From: Alphaproteobacteria bacterium
GTDB lineage: Bacteria > Pseudomonadota > Alphaproteobacteria > Rhizobiales > CAJQND01
Length of the DNA: 64,000 bases
Assembly (NCBI GenBank): GCA_024227565.1
Contig: JAAEUE010000365.1
Location: forward strand, 41,316-105,315
Reading direction: 5' to 3'
A program made the position numbers and the translations under genes. This document shows, one piece after another, positions 44,299 through 52,553 of this stretch; within the stretch, counting starts at the first letter, position 1; the number at the start of each line of letters is the position of its first letter. A model generated the notes under the pieces. That model saw only the letters and a list, made by a program, of their open reading frames with translations. It did no database searches and was not told the origin of the DNA.

Positions 44299-45251
44299 TT
44301 TGGATGCAAGAGCCTCGGGTTGGTGACGATGGAGATCAGGTCCGCCGTCAGGTTAAGCAGAATGTAGGTGGCCGCAAACACCAGGCTGCAGGCCTGCACC
44401 ACCGGCAGGTCGCGCACGATCACGCTGTCGACCATCAACTGGCCCAGGCCGGGATAGACGAACACCACCTCAACAACCACAACCGAGACCACCAGATAGG
44501 CCAAGTTGAGGGCGATCACGGTGGCAATCGGCGCCCAGGCATTGGGCAACGCATGGTGCACGACGACCCGGAAACGCTGCAGACCCTTCAGGTTGGCCAT
44601 CTCGATGTAAGGGCTCGCCAGAAGGTTTATGATCGCTGCCCGGGTCTGGCGCATCATGTGGGCGAACACCGCCAGGGTCATGGTTGCCGCCGGCAGCAGG
44701 CACTTATAAATCCGCTCCCACAGGGGCATGTCCATGTCCACATTCGACAAACTCGGGAACCAGCCCAGCTGCTGTGAGAACATGATGATCAGGATGTAGG
44801 CAATGAAGAATTCCGGGAAGGAAATCGACGTCAGCGTGAAGGTGTTGATGGCCCGGTCGTAAAGTGAGTTGCGGTACAGAGCTGCCAGAACACCGCAGAC
44901 CAGCGAGAAAGGGACAGCGATGGCCGAGGTCATCAAGGCCAGGAACAGCGTGTTCGCCAACCTGAATCCAATCAGATCGGAAATCTCTCGCTGGTTGGCG
45001 AAGGATGTGCCGAAGTCGCCCTGGATGACACCCAGAACCCAATCGATGTAGCGAATATGCGGCGGCTTATCGAGCCCAAGTTCGCGCCGGAACACCTCAA
45101 CGGTTTCCGGCAGCGCGTCCTGGCCCAAAATCTCTGTCGCGATATCACCAGGCAGCAATTCCACGCCCAGAAAGATAATCAGCGACACAGCCAAAAGCGT
45201 CAAAAGCCCTAGGCCCAAACGCTGAATAACAAGCGTGATGAGTTTACCCAT
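44295..45251 (-). CDS. Peptide-type ABC permease, DppB family (second transporter)
   Basis: 318 residues, six helices, N-terminal LVIQRLGLGLLTLLAVSLIIFLG, LGLDKPPHIRYIDWVLGVIQGDFG, and an EAA loop ASPYIEMANLKGLQRFRVVVHHALPN. First gene of a three-gene operon with no substrate-binding protein beside it. The 150-bp upstream gap holds the palindrome GGCACTTTAGTGCC (45278-45291) before the SD GGGGAG. Confidence 0.88.
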   Translation of the reverse strand: MGKLITLVIQRLGLGLLTLLAVSLIIFLGVELLPGDIATEILGQDALPETVEVFRRELGLDKPPHIRYIDWVLGVIQGDFGTSFANQREISDLIGFRLANTLFLALMTSAIAVPFSLVCGVLAALYRNSLYDRAINTFTLTSISFPEFFIAYILIIMFSQQLGWFPSLSNVDMDMPLWERIYKCLLPAATMTLAVFAHMMRQTRAAIINLLASPYIEMANLKGLQRFRVVVHHALPNAWAPIATVIALNLAYLVVSVVVVEVVFVYPGLGQLMVDSVIVRDLPVVQACSLVFAATYILLNLTADLISIVTNPRLLHPK

Positions 45252-45400
45252 CGGTACAATTTCTCCCCATCCCTCCGGGCACTTTAGTGCCTCTTTATTG
45301 GTCTGTAGTTTGCAACGAATTTGCCGTGGCCGTAAACCCCCAATCTCTTCGCTGGCGATGAAAACAAGACTTTGTGGCAGTCAATCCAAGGATGCGCGGC

Positions 45401-45856
45401 TCACTTCTTCTGCAGGCTCACGCTCCTGCTGGCCCAATCTGGAGGCGTTGCCAATGCGGCCTCCTGCAGCGCCGATTGGACCTGTTCCGGCATCGGGCTC
45501 GTGCTGTTCTCCCGGGTGCTGTAGTGCAGCAACATGAACTCTGCCGTCGCCCGAAGTGTGCCGCCCGACAGCATTTCATGGGCAAACCAAATGCGCTTTG
45601 CATCGGAGCCGAAGATCATGGTTTCAATCTCCAGGTTGGCCGGCGCCCGCACCTCGGCCAAGTAGCGCATATGGGTTTCCACGGTATAGATCGCGCAGCC
45701 GGTTTGTTTGAAGTAGTCGACGCCGATTCCAAAATGATCCTGCATGAACCAGGTGGCGTTGGAGAACGGCACAAGATAGTAGGCCTCATTCAGATGCCCA
45801 TATGCATCCAGCCAGGTGTCCTGCACCGGTTCAGAGTGTAGTTTCAAACGCGTCAT
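45401..45856 (-). CDS. 4HBT-type (hot-dog fold) acyl-CoA thioesterase
   Basis: 151 residues. The hot-dog pattern shows in TWLDAYGHLNEAYYLVPFSNATW (Asp in the active-site loop, then HLN), IYTVETHMRYLAEVRAPANLEIET and the strand ATAEFMLLHYS. Closest in style to the small thioesterases found with carnitine/betainyl-CoA genes, but no such genes are adjacent. The C-terminal 35 residues are polar. It is separated from the downstream transporter genes by 150 bp, so it is probably its own unit. Confidence 0.82.
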   Translation of the reverse strand: MTRLKLHSEPVQDTWLDAYGHLNEAYYLVPFSNATWFMQDHFGIGVDYFKQTGCAIYTVETHMRYLAEVRAPANLEIETMIFGSDAKRIWFAHEMLSGGTLRATAEFMLLHYSTRENSTSPMPEQVQSALQEAALATPPDWASRSVSLQKK

Positions 45857-45876
45857 GGCTGGCTCCTATCATTGGG

Positions 45877-46980
45877 TCACCGGATCAATGCCTGAGCCGT
45901 CTTGAACACGCAAGCTCGCACAGCGTTCAAGATTTCCGAGTTGGTGACCACCTCAACCCTATCTTCGGGTGTGTGAAACACATCTGATGTTCCAGCGATT
46001 GAAATCATGGGATCGCCGCGCGGGGCCCAGAGTTCAGATTCGCCAATCCAGTACTCAGACGCAGTTGGAACGGAGGGTTGCTCGGGCCTAATGCTCAGGC
46101 CACCAAGGTGATCGCACACCTGCTCGAACGCTGCATCCTTCAGGTTGGTTACCGCCCGCATTGCTCCATCTTCAGCCAGAGCCGTCTTGTCCGCGATGCA
46201 CGATCCAAGGTGCAAGACGCCGCATACCGGGCAATCAAATGCATCAACAAATTTAGCCGCGCCATAATAGCCAAGCTCGTGGCCGGTCGGCATGACCAGG
46301 AGCACCGGCACGTGTTTGGATAACTCCTGTGCCAGCGAAATGGCGATGGCAATTCCAGTGCCCCTTTCCCCGGCACAGGCGAACCAGCCTGTAAGAGGGG
46401 TCGTGATGACCAGGGGCGCATGGCCGCTCGATGTACAGGAGAAGAAAGCCGTCAAATTCTCAGAACGGCCTGAACTGATGCCGGCTTGGAAGTGAACCTC
46501 GGGCCGGCCGGCTCTGAGTTGAGCAAGCGCCCGCCCAGGGGCAAGACATATGGGGACCTGCCCTGGCAGTGCCGGGGGGCGGTTGATGGCGCACAAACCG
46601 CCCGACGCGGTCAGGGTCGCCGCAACCGCAAGGGTCGCCCCTGCTGCTTGGGCCTGCCGAGTGATCTCGTCCAAGCGTTGACCGATCACAGCATCGCCGT
46701 GCTCATCATCAAACGCGATTGTGGTGATGAGGGGCGAACTATCTTGATAGCTGCCCGCCGCGCTGTAGTAGAGCGGTTCCAGATGGATGCCCTCGGCCGC
46801 TCCCATGCCCTGCACGTCGCCTTTGAACATGGAGAATTCATACCGATGGCGGGTCACCTCTGCCCCGCTCTCCTGCAAGACGCCAGCGAGCCAATCGACC
46901 ACCTTGGCGTCCACCTTGGTCCCGGTGCGGTGATCGCCCAAGCCTGCGTAGTGCGCGACGACATCATAGAGATCAGGCAC
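45877..46980 (-). CDS. M28-peptidase-like protein with degenerate metal site
   Basis: 367 residues from GTG 46980 (GGAG eight bases upstream, overlapping the DUF488 stop by eight bases); the frame continues upstream but there it only shadows DUF488. The M28 frame is recognisable: VDWLAGVLQESGAEV at the N-terminus, ERGTGIAIAISLAQEL where active enzymes read DNGSGVA, MPTGHELGYYGAAKF, and a C-terminal FHTPEDRVEVV. The first HxD zinc pair appears as TGW and the ADN as GER, so catalysis is doubtful. Third gene of an AraC-DUF488-M28 operon. Confidence 0.7.
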   Translation of the reverse strand: MPDLYDVVAHYAGLGDHRTGTKVDAKVVDWLAGVLQESGAEVTRHRYEFSMFKGDVQGMGAAEGIHLEPLYYSAAGSYQDSSPLITTIAFDDEHGDAVIGQRLDEITRQAQAAGATLAVAATLTASGGLCAINRPPALPGQVPICLAPGRALAQLRAGRPEVHFQAGISSGRSENLTAFFSCTSSGHAPLVITTPLTGWFACAGERGTGIAIAISLAQELSKHVPVLLVMPTGHELGYYGAAKFVDAFDCPVCGVLHLGSCIADKTALAEDGAMRAVTNLKDAAFEQVCDHLGGLSIRPEQPSVPTASEYWIGESELWAPRGDPMISIAGTSDVFHTPEDRVEVVTNSEILNAVRACVFKTAQALIR

Positions 46981-47341
46981 CCAAGCGCTCCTGCATGAAG
47001 GCCTTGAGCACCACGGCGCTGTTGCGTTCAACATCGCGCGCCGCAAAGAGAAATGAAACCACACGGCCGTCTATGCGGCGCGCAAGATCAGCCACTTCAC
47101 TTGAGTTTGCGTTCAGCTCAGTACGATAGCGCTCAGAAAACTCCGCCCAACGGTCAGGCACATGTCCATACCAGGTGCGCAGTTCAGGACTTGGGGCGAT
47201 CTGCTTGACCCAATGATCAAGAGCCAAATCCTCCTTGCGGACCCCGCGCGGCCAGAGACGTTCCACGAGTATGCGCAGGCCATCGTCCGCGCTGACCGGA
47301 TCATAGGCGCGTTTCAGGTGAACTATGGTGGAGGCCGACAT
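46973..47341 (-). CDS. DUF488 family protein
   Basis: 122 residues, full length for the short form of this family: IVHLKRAYDPVSADDGLRILVERLWPRG across the N-terminus, then KEDLALDHWVKQIAPSPELRTWYGHVPDRW and a C-terminal VVSFLFAARDVERNSAVVLKAFM. Function of the family is not established. It sits 3 bp after an AraC-type regulator and overlaps the M28-like gene, so the three are co-expressed. Confidence 0.85.
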   Translation of the reverse strand: MSASTIVHLKRAYDPVSADDGLRILVERLWPRGVRKEDLALDHWVKQIAPSPELRTWYGHVPDRWAEFSERYRTELNANSSEVADLARRIDGRVVSFLFAARDVERNSAVVLKAFMQERLGA

Positions 47342-47344
47342 CGC

Positions 47345-48283
47345 TCAAGCCGCTTCAGATCTTGATTTGCGATACCCTGCAGGCGGCACGCTGAAACGCT
47401 TCTTGAACACCCGGCCAAACGACGCCTCAGAGCTGTACCCGCTTTGCTCGGCCACATCGATCATCGGGGCATCGGTTTCCAGCAGAAGCCGGCGCGCAAT
47501 CTGCATCCGCCATTCGGTGAGATAGGCCAACGGCGTCATGGCCATGAGCTCTGAAAACCTCCCGGCAAACACTGTTCGCGACATGCCCGCAATGCTGGCC
47601 ATGGCTTCCAGGCTCCAGTTGCGGGCTGGATCAGCGTGCATGGCTTCCAAGGCACGGGAGATCGATTGGTCCGCAAAGGCTGCAAACGGGCGGATGTCCC
47701 GCCCCTCTGTGCACAGATAGGTTCGGATGACCTGGGCGAAGATGGTCTCCGACAGTTTCAGGGCAATAAGATCGCCGCCCAGGCCACCGCGTCCGGCTTC
47801 AGATCCAATGATCCTGAGCGTGCTGTCGAGCCAGGTGCCCGTTGCTTCTGAACTGTCATTGATATGAACAAAGGGAGGCAGGGCATCGATCAAGGGGTGG
47901 CTTGCATCTTCATCGAAGGCAAAGTGCCCGCACACCAATTGTGTTTCATGGCCCCCTTGATGGCCGCCATAGACCAGCGCACCCTTGCCGGTGAAGCCCG
48001 ATTGCTCAATCACCTGATCCACCGTCAGGGCATTGATCTTGTGCGGGTCGCTGAGGATGTGCTCTGCGCCGTGTGTGATGATGATGAGGTCGCCCTGCTC
48101 CAGCAGAACCGGTTCGGCAACACCTGCCACCTGGGCAAAGCAGCGGCCGCGGTGAACGAAGTGAAAGCGCGATACATTGCTGTAGGCGGGAACTGCCACA
48201 CCCCAGGGTGACGAGAACTCCGTGCGGAAATATAAGGTGCCCACCATTTTCAGGTTGGCGAGAATGTCGCTGAGTAAATCCAT
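47345..48283 (-). CDS. AraC-family transcriptional regulator with cupin sensor
   Basis: 312 residues. An N-terminal cupin_6-type sensor (RFHFVHRGRCFAQVAG, LEQGDLIIITHGAEHIL) is followed by two C-terminal HTH motifs (SLEAMASIAGMSRTVFAGRF and MIDVAEQSGYSSEASFGRVF). First gene of the DUF488/M28-like operon, divergent from the DUF4142 gene with a 180-bp shared control region. It probably regulates one or both units. Confidence 0.88.
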   Translation of the reverse strand: MDLLSDILANLKMVGTLYFRTEFSSPWGVAVPAYSNVSRFHFVHRGRCFAQVAGVAEPVLLEQGDLIIITHGAEHILSDPHKINALTVDQVIEQSGFTGKGALVYGGHQGGHETQLVCGHFAFDEDASHPLIDALPPFVHINDSSEATGTWLDSTLRIIGSEAGRGGLGGDLIALKLSETIFAQVIRTYLCTEGRDIRPFAAFADQSISRALEAMHADPARNWSLEAMASIAGMSRTVFAGRFSELMAMTPLAYLTEWRMQIARRLLLETDAPMIDVAEQSGYSSEASFGRVFKKRFSVPPAGYRKSRSEAA

Positions 48284-48461
48284 TGGACCGATTTAACACC
48301 TGGGCGACCGCAATAAAAGCCAGCCGGACGATTGGTCAAAATTTAAGCACGACCGGTCATTCATCATTCCAGGTTCATTCCGATATCACCAAGATCTGCA
48401 TACCCGCCTGGCAAACACCCTAGTGTCCAGCGCGCATGCCAACATGAGATTGGAGATGATG

Positions 48462-48992
48462 ATGAACCTGAGACAGATTGTTACCGGCACCGCCATTGCT
48501 TTGGCCCTGACCGTGAGTTCCGCTAACGCGGTGTCCCCGGCAGATCTCAATGACCTTGAGATCGCCCACGTGGCCTATACGGCCGACAATATCGATATCC
48601 GCTATGCGCATCTGGCGCTTGGCATTTCGACAAATCCGGAAATACATAAGTTCGCAAAGACCATGATCCGCGACCACAGCAAAGTGAACGAGCTGGCGCT
48701 GGCTCTGCTGAAGAAGTTGAAGGTGCAACCCAAAGACAATTTCCTGAGCCGCACGCTCCTTGGCGATTCCGAAAAACTCGTCGACGAAATGTCCGGTCTG
48801 CACGGCGCCACCTTCGACAAACGCTATGCTGAGAACGAACTTGCCTACCATCAGGCGGTCAACAAGTTGGTGCAAGAGACCTTCATCCCCAACCTCAAGA
48901 ACGCCGAGGTCAAAGCCTTGTTCAAACAAGGGCTGCAAATATTTAAGGCACATGAAAAACATGCGGAAATGATGGTCAAAGCGGTTCAGTAG
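48462..48992 (+). CDS. Exported DUF4142 protein
   Basis: 176 residues from the third of three consecutive ATGs (48462; GGAG lies six bases before it). Sec signal peptide MNLRQIVTGTAIALALTVSSANA, then an all-helical ferritin-like DUF4142 domain with IAHVAYTADNIDIRYAHLAL, HKFAKTMIRDHSKVNELAL and a late YHQAVNKLVQETFIPNLKN. No lipobox. Periplasmic; the family is often stress-linked, role unproven. Downstream to 49142 there is no gene. Confidence 0.82.
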   Translation: MNLRQIVTGTAIALALTVSSANAVSPADLNDLEIAHVAYTADNIDIRYAHLALGISTNPEIHKFAKTMIRDHSKVNELALALLKKLKVQPKDNFLSRTLLGDSEKLVDEMSGLHGATFDKRYAENELAYHQAVNKLVQETFIPNLKNAEVKALFKQGLQIFKAHEKHAEMMVKAVQ

Positions 48993-49142
48993 CGCGTCTG
49001 ATGAACCGCCGAGATTTGATGAGGGGGCTCTTGGCTGCTGTTGGAGCAAGGCGAGCGGAATACCCTCGTGATTTCAGGGGGCATGGGCGGCGAGTACTTT
49101 TGCCGTCATCACCCCTCCATGAAGGCGGAACTGGTGATTAAA

Positions 49143-49162
49143 GGCGTAAACTGGTTTACGCC
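49143..49162 (-). terminator. Terminator of the helicase-pdeM operon
   Basis: GGCGTAAAC TG GTTTACGCC, nine perfect pairs, overlaps the pdeM stop codon. On the minus strand it is followed by TTTAATCACC, a short T-rich tail. It suits a factor-independent or assisted terminator. Confidence 0.55.
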
Positions 49163-49875
49163 CGCAAGTGACGCGAGTGGATCTTGTAGACGGCCTCCCG
49201 GCCGAGCATCCAGACCCAGAACTTGCCGTTCGGAAAAACCGGATAGAAGGCCTCAGACATCACATTGAGACCGCCAGTGAAGGCCCCAAAGGCCGGCATC
49301 ACCAGCCGGGCACCATCGCAGGCAAAGCAGCGCCTGCGCAAACGCCGGCCCCGGCGGGACACTGCGGCCACGGGATGAAGATGCCCGGACACTTCCGGCG
49401 AGAACGAGAGCCCGCCTGAAGGTTCGTGCTGAAGGTTGAGCTCACCGATCGTGAGCTGACCTGCGATTGTCCCTCCAAGATCTTCCGGCGGCGAGGTGTC
49501 GTGATTGCCGGTGATCCAGATGAATTCCGTGCGGCCTGTGAGGACGCGGATGCGTTCCACATCCACCTGGCTCATCCGCGCCCGCGAGGTGTCATCATGG
49601 AAACTGTCGCCTAGCGAGATCATACGGTCGGGGGCATATCTTGCCACGACCTGCTCGAGCATGGTGAGCGTTGAGCCCGTGTCGTAGGGCGGCAGATGCA
49701 CGCCCTTTGCCGCAAATGAGGAACCCTTCTCAAAATGCAGATCCGCCACCAGAACGGTCCTGGTGTCCGGCAGCCAGAGCGCGCCGCTCAGGTCGGGCAC
49801 CAGCTGCGTATCTCCAAGCTTTATGCTTTCAACGGCAGTTGGTTCTGCGGAGGTTTGTTGCAATATCTCAGACAC
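49156..49875 (-). CDS. pdeM: Ligase-associated DNA damage response endonuclease PdeM
   Basis: 239 residues from GTG 49875, overlapping the helicase stop by eight bases; the upstream extension is only a shadow of the helicase. Calcineurin-like phosphoesterase motifs: VADLHFEKGSSF, SLGDSFHDD, WITGNHD and SGHLHPVA. C-terminal GAFTGGLNVMSEAF is specific to the PdeM family, which is normally found with an Lhr-like helicase, an ATP-dependent ligase and an exonuclease. Only the helicase is present here. Confidence 0.85.
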   Translation of the reverse strand: MSEILQQTSAEPTAVESIKLGDTQLVPDLSGALWLPDTRTVLVADLHFEKGSSFAAKGVHLPPYDTGSTLTMLEQVVARYAPDRMISLGDSFHDDTSRARMSQVDVERIRVLTGRTEFIWITGNHDTSPPEDLGGTIAGQLTIGELNLQHEPSGGLSFSPEVSGHLHPVAAVSRRGRRLRRRCFACDGARLVMPAFGAFTGGLNVMSEAFYPVFPNGKFWVWMLGREAVYKIHSRHLRA

Positions 49876-52411
49876 CGGCCATCGCCTCTCCGGCCAGCAT
49901 GGCCTCAGCTTCTGCCAACAGGCTCTCGTCGGCCTCACCATGGACCGGCTCCTTGCCGATCTCCAACATAACCGGCACGGCCAGCGGCGATACCTGGTCA
50001 AGAGCGCAGTGCACGATTTTGCCCTTCACGCGCGTCAACAACCCGCCCAACCGGCGAATGTCCAAGAGCCCGGTGGCCGCATCGTCCCAGGCGGCCTGGA
50101 GCAAGAGGTGATTGGGCTCATGTTCGTGCAACACGTCGTAGATCAGATCCGATGAAAAGGTGACCTGACGGCCCGACTTCTCCTGACCCGGATAACGCCG
50201 TTCAATCAGCCCGGAAATGATGGCGCAGTTTTTGAAGGTTCGTTTCATCAGGCTCGATTCTGCCAGCCAGGCATCCAGGTCATCGCCCAGCATGTCTTCT
50301 TCAAACAGTTGGGCCAACGACAACTTGCCTGATTCGATCATCAGGCTCAAATCACGCAAGCCCCAAATAGCCATGGCGTATTCCGAAGCCACAAACCCCA
50401 TTGGCCGCGCCCGCATTCGTTCAAGCCTGCGCGTCAGCAACATTCCCAAAGTTTGATGGGCAAGCCGGCCCTCGAAGGGATAGCAGATCAAATAGTGCTT
50501 GTGGCCTCGCGGAAATGTCTCCACCAGCATCTGATCGCGTTTCGGCAAAACCGACTTGATCTGTTGGATGGTCAACCATTCGCGCACTTGCGGCGGCAGC
50601 CGGCGCCATTGGTCCGGAGAGGCAAGCATGGCCCGCACCCGGTCTGCCAAATAGGTGGAGAGCGGGAACTTGCCGCCCATGTAGGCCGGTATCTGCGGGT
50701 CCTCAGCATTGGAGCGGCTGGCCAGCGCGGTGAGCTCGTTCAGGCCTTCAAAGCGCAAGATTTGCCCCGCGAACAAGAAGGTTTCGCCCGGGGTGAGCTG
50801 ATCGATGAAGCTCTCTTCGATCTCGCCCAATATCTTGCCGCCCCGGCCCAAAGGCTTGCGCCGGCCGCGCGACACAAGACGCACCTTCAACATGGCCGCT
50901 TCAACAATGGTGCCCACGTTCATGCGGTATTGCTGCGCAAATCGCGGATGGCTCAGGCGCCAGAGCCCATCGGGATTCTGCTTGAGTTTCGCGTAGCGCT
51001 CATAGGTCTTCAACGCATACCCGCCGGTTGAGACGAACTGCAACGCATGGTCAAATTGCTCACGCGTCAAAGCGCGGTAAGCATAGGCAGACCGGATCTC
51101 ATCGTAGAGAGCGTCGGCCGAAAACAAACCCGCGCACGCCATGCTGAGAATGTGCTGGGCCAACACATCCAACTTCATCTCCGTCGGCGGTTCGGTGTCT
51201 TGCTGATTGCCTTCCGCCGCCTCCTTGGCAGCCTCGCATTCAAGCACCTCAAACCGGTTGGACGGCACCAGGAGAGCTTTGGAGGGTTCATCGAACCTGT
51301 GATTGGCCCGCCCAATGCGCTGCATCAGGCGGCTTGCCCCTTTTGGTGCGCCCAATGTGATGACCAGATCAACATCGCCCCAGTCTATGCCCAGATCGAG
51401 GGTGGAGGTGCACACCACTGCGCGCAGCTTGCCGGCCGCCATCGCGCTTTCCACCTTCCGCCTCTGCCCGCGGTCGAGCGAACCATGGTGCAAGGCAATC
51501 GGCAGGTCGTCTTCATTGATGGCCCAGAGCCCCTGGAAGGTAAGCTCGGCTTGCGAGCGTGTGTTGACGAAGATCAGCACCATGTTGTGCTGCCCGATGG
51601 TCTGGTACACATCGCTCATGGCATACCGTGTCGTGTGCCCTGACCAGGGAACTCGTTCTTTCGATTTCAGGATGGAGATATCCGGAGTGGACCCTGGTTG
51701 GCCCAGTACAAGCTCTGAACGCGAGGCGGATCCCGCGCCCTGATTTTGCGGCATGAGCCAGCCGCGCAGCCGGTCAGGTTCGGCCACGGTCGCAGACAAG
51801 CCAATGCGCACCGCTCCTGGAGCATGGCGCAGGATGCGCGCCAGGCAGAGCGACAACAGTGCGCCGCGCTTTGAGGGGCTGAGCGCATGAAGCTCGTCAA
51901 AAATCAGGAAGCGGACACCGGCGAAGAAATGCTCTGCATCGCCGTAAGCAAGCAACAGGGAAATCTGCTCAGGCGTCGTCATCAAAATGTCTGGCGCGTT
52001 GTGTTTTTGGCGCGAGCGTTTCGACTGCGGCGTATCGCCGGTGCGGGTTTCAACCTTGATCGGCAGCTTCATCTCGTTGATTGGCGCTTCCACATTGCGC
52101 GCCACATCAACCGCCAGCGCCTTGAGCGGAGAGATATAGAGAGTGTGTGGGCCGCGCCGGGTTTGCGCTAACTTCACACCAGCTTCTTTCTCCGCTGCCA
52201 ACTCAATCAGGCTGGGCAAAAATCCAGCCAGGGTCTTGCCGCCTCCCGTTGGCGCAATCAACAAGGCCGAGCGCCCCGCCTTGGCATGCGCCCAGAGCTC
52301 AAGCTGATGGTCACGCGGCGACCAGCCCCGGGCAGTGAACCAGCCCGCAAAGGGCTCTGGCAGAGAGGGTGGATCGAACAGGTCCGCCATGGGGAGAGTG
52401 TCTTGCCGCAT
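49868..52411 (-). CDS. Ligase-associated DNA damage response DEXH-box helicase (Lhr-like)
   Basis: About 847 residues (start ATG 52411 or 52390; neither has a good SD). SF2 motifs in order: Q-like RDHQLELW, motif I APTGGGKTLAG, Ia YISPLKALAVD, motif II IFDELHAL, motif III GLSATVAEP, motif V CTSTLDLGIDWGDVD and motif VI QRIGRANHR. The Lhr-specific C-terminal winged-helix and beta-sheet parts follow, shorter than in full-length Lhr. Acts in DNA repair with PdeM, with which it is co-translated. Confidence 0.9.
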   Translation of the reverse strand: MRQDTLPMADLFDPPSLPEPFAGWFTARGWSPRDHQLELWAHAKAGRSALLIAPTGGGKTLAGFLPSLIELAAEKEAGVKLAQTRRGPHTLYISPLKALAVDVARNVEAPINEMKLPIKVETRTGDTPQSKRSRQKHNAPDILMTTPEQISLLLAYGDAEHFFAGVRFLIFDELHALSPSKRGALLSLCLARILRHAPGAVRIGLSATVAEPDRLRGWLMPQNQGAGSASRSELVLGQPGSTPDISILKSKERVPWSGHTTRYAMSDVYQTIGQHNMVLIFVNTRSQAELTFQGLWAINEDDLPIALHHGSLDRGQRRKVESAMAAGKLRAVVCTSTLDLGIDWGDVDLVITLGAPKGASRLMQRIGRANHRFDEPSKALLVPSNRFEVLECEAAKEAAEGNQQDTEPPTEMKLDVLAQHILSMACAGLFSADALYDEIRSAYAYRALTREQFDHALQFVSTGGYALKTYERYAKLKQNPDGLWRLSHPRFAQQYRMNVGTIVEAAMLKVRLVSRGRRKPLGRGGKILGEIEESFIDQLTPGETFLFAGQILRFEGLNELTALASRSNAEDPQIPAYMGGKFPLSTYLADRVRAMLASPDQWRRLPPQVREWLTIQQIKSVLPKRDQMLVETFPRGHKHYLICYPFEGRLAHQTLGMLLTRRLERMRARPMGFVASEYAMAIWGLRDLSLMIESGKLSLAQLFEEDMLGDDLDAWLAESSLMKRTFKNCAIISGLIERRYPGQEKSGRQVTFSSDLIYDVLHEHEPNHLLLQAAWDDAATGLLDIRRLGGLLTRVKGKIVHCALDQVSPLAVPVMLEIGKEPVHGEADESLLAEAEAMLAGEAMAGV

Positions 52412-52553
52412 GGCGCACACTATAGGAGATTGACGACGCCGTTGGGATCAGAAATCCTGATTTGTCGGTCAAATTCTATGGGGTTTAAGTTTCGCCTGCT
52501 TACGCGCTATTAAGGCCTTCTTTTTTCACACCGGCTATTCGGCACTTTTTTCC

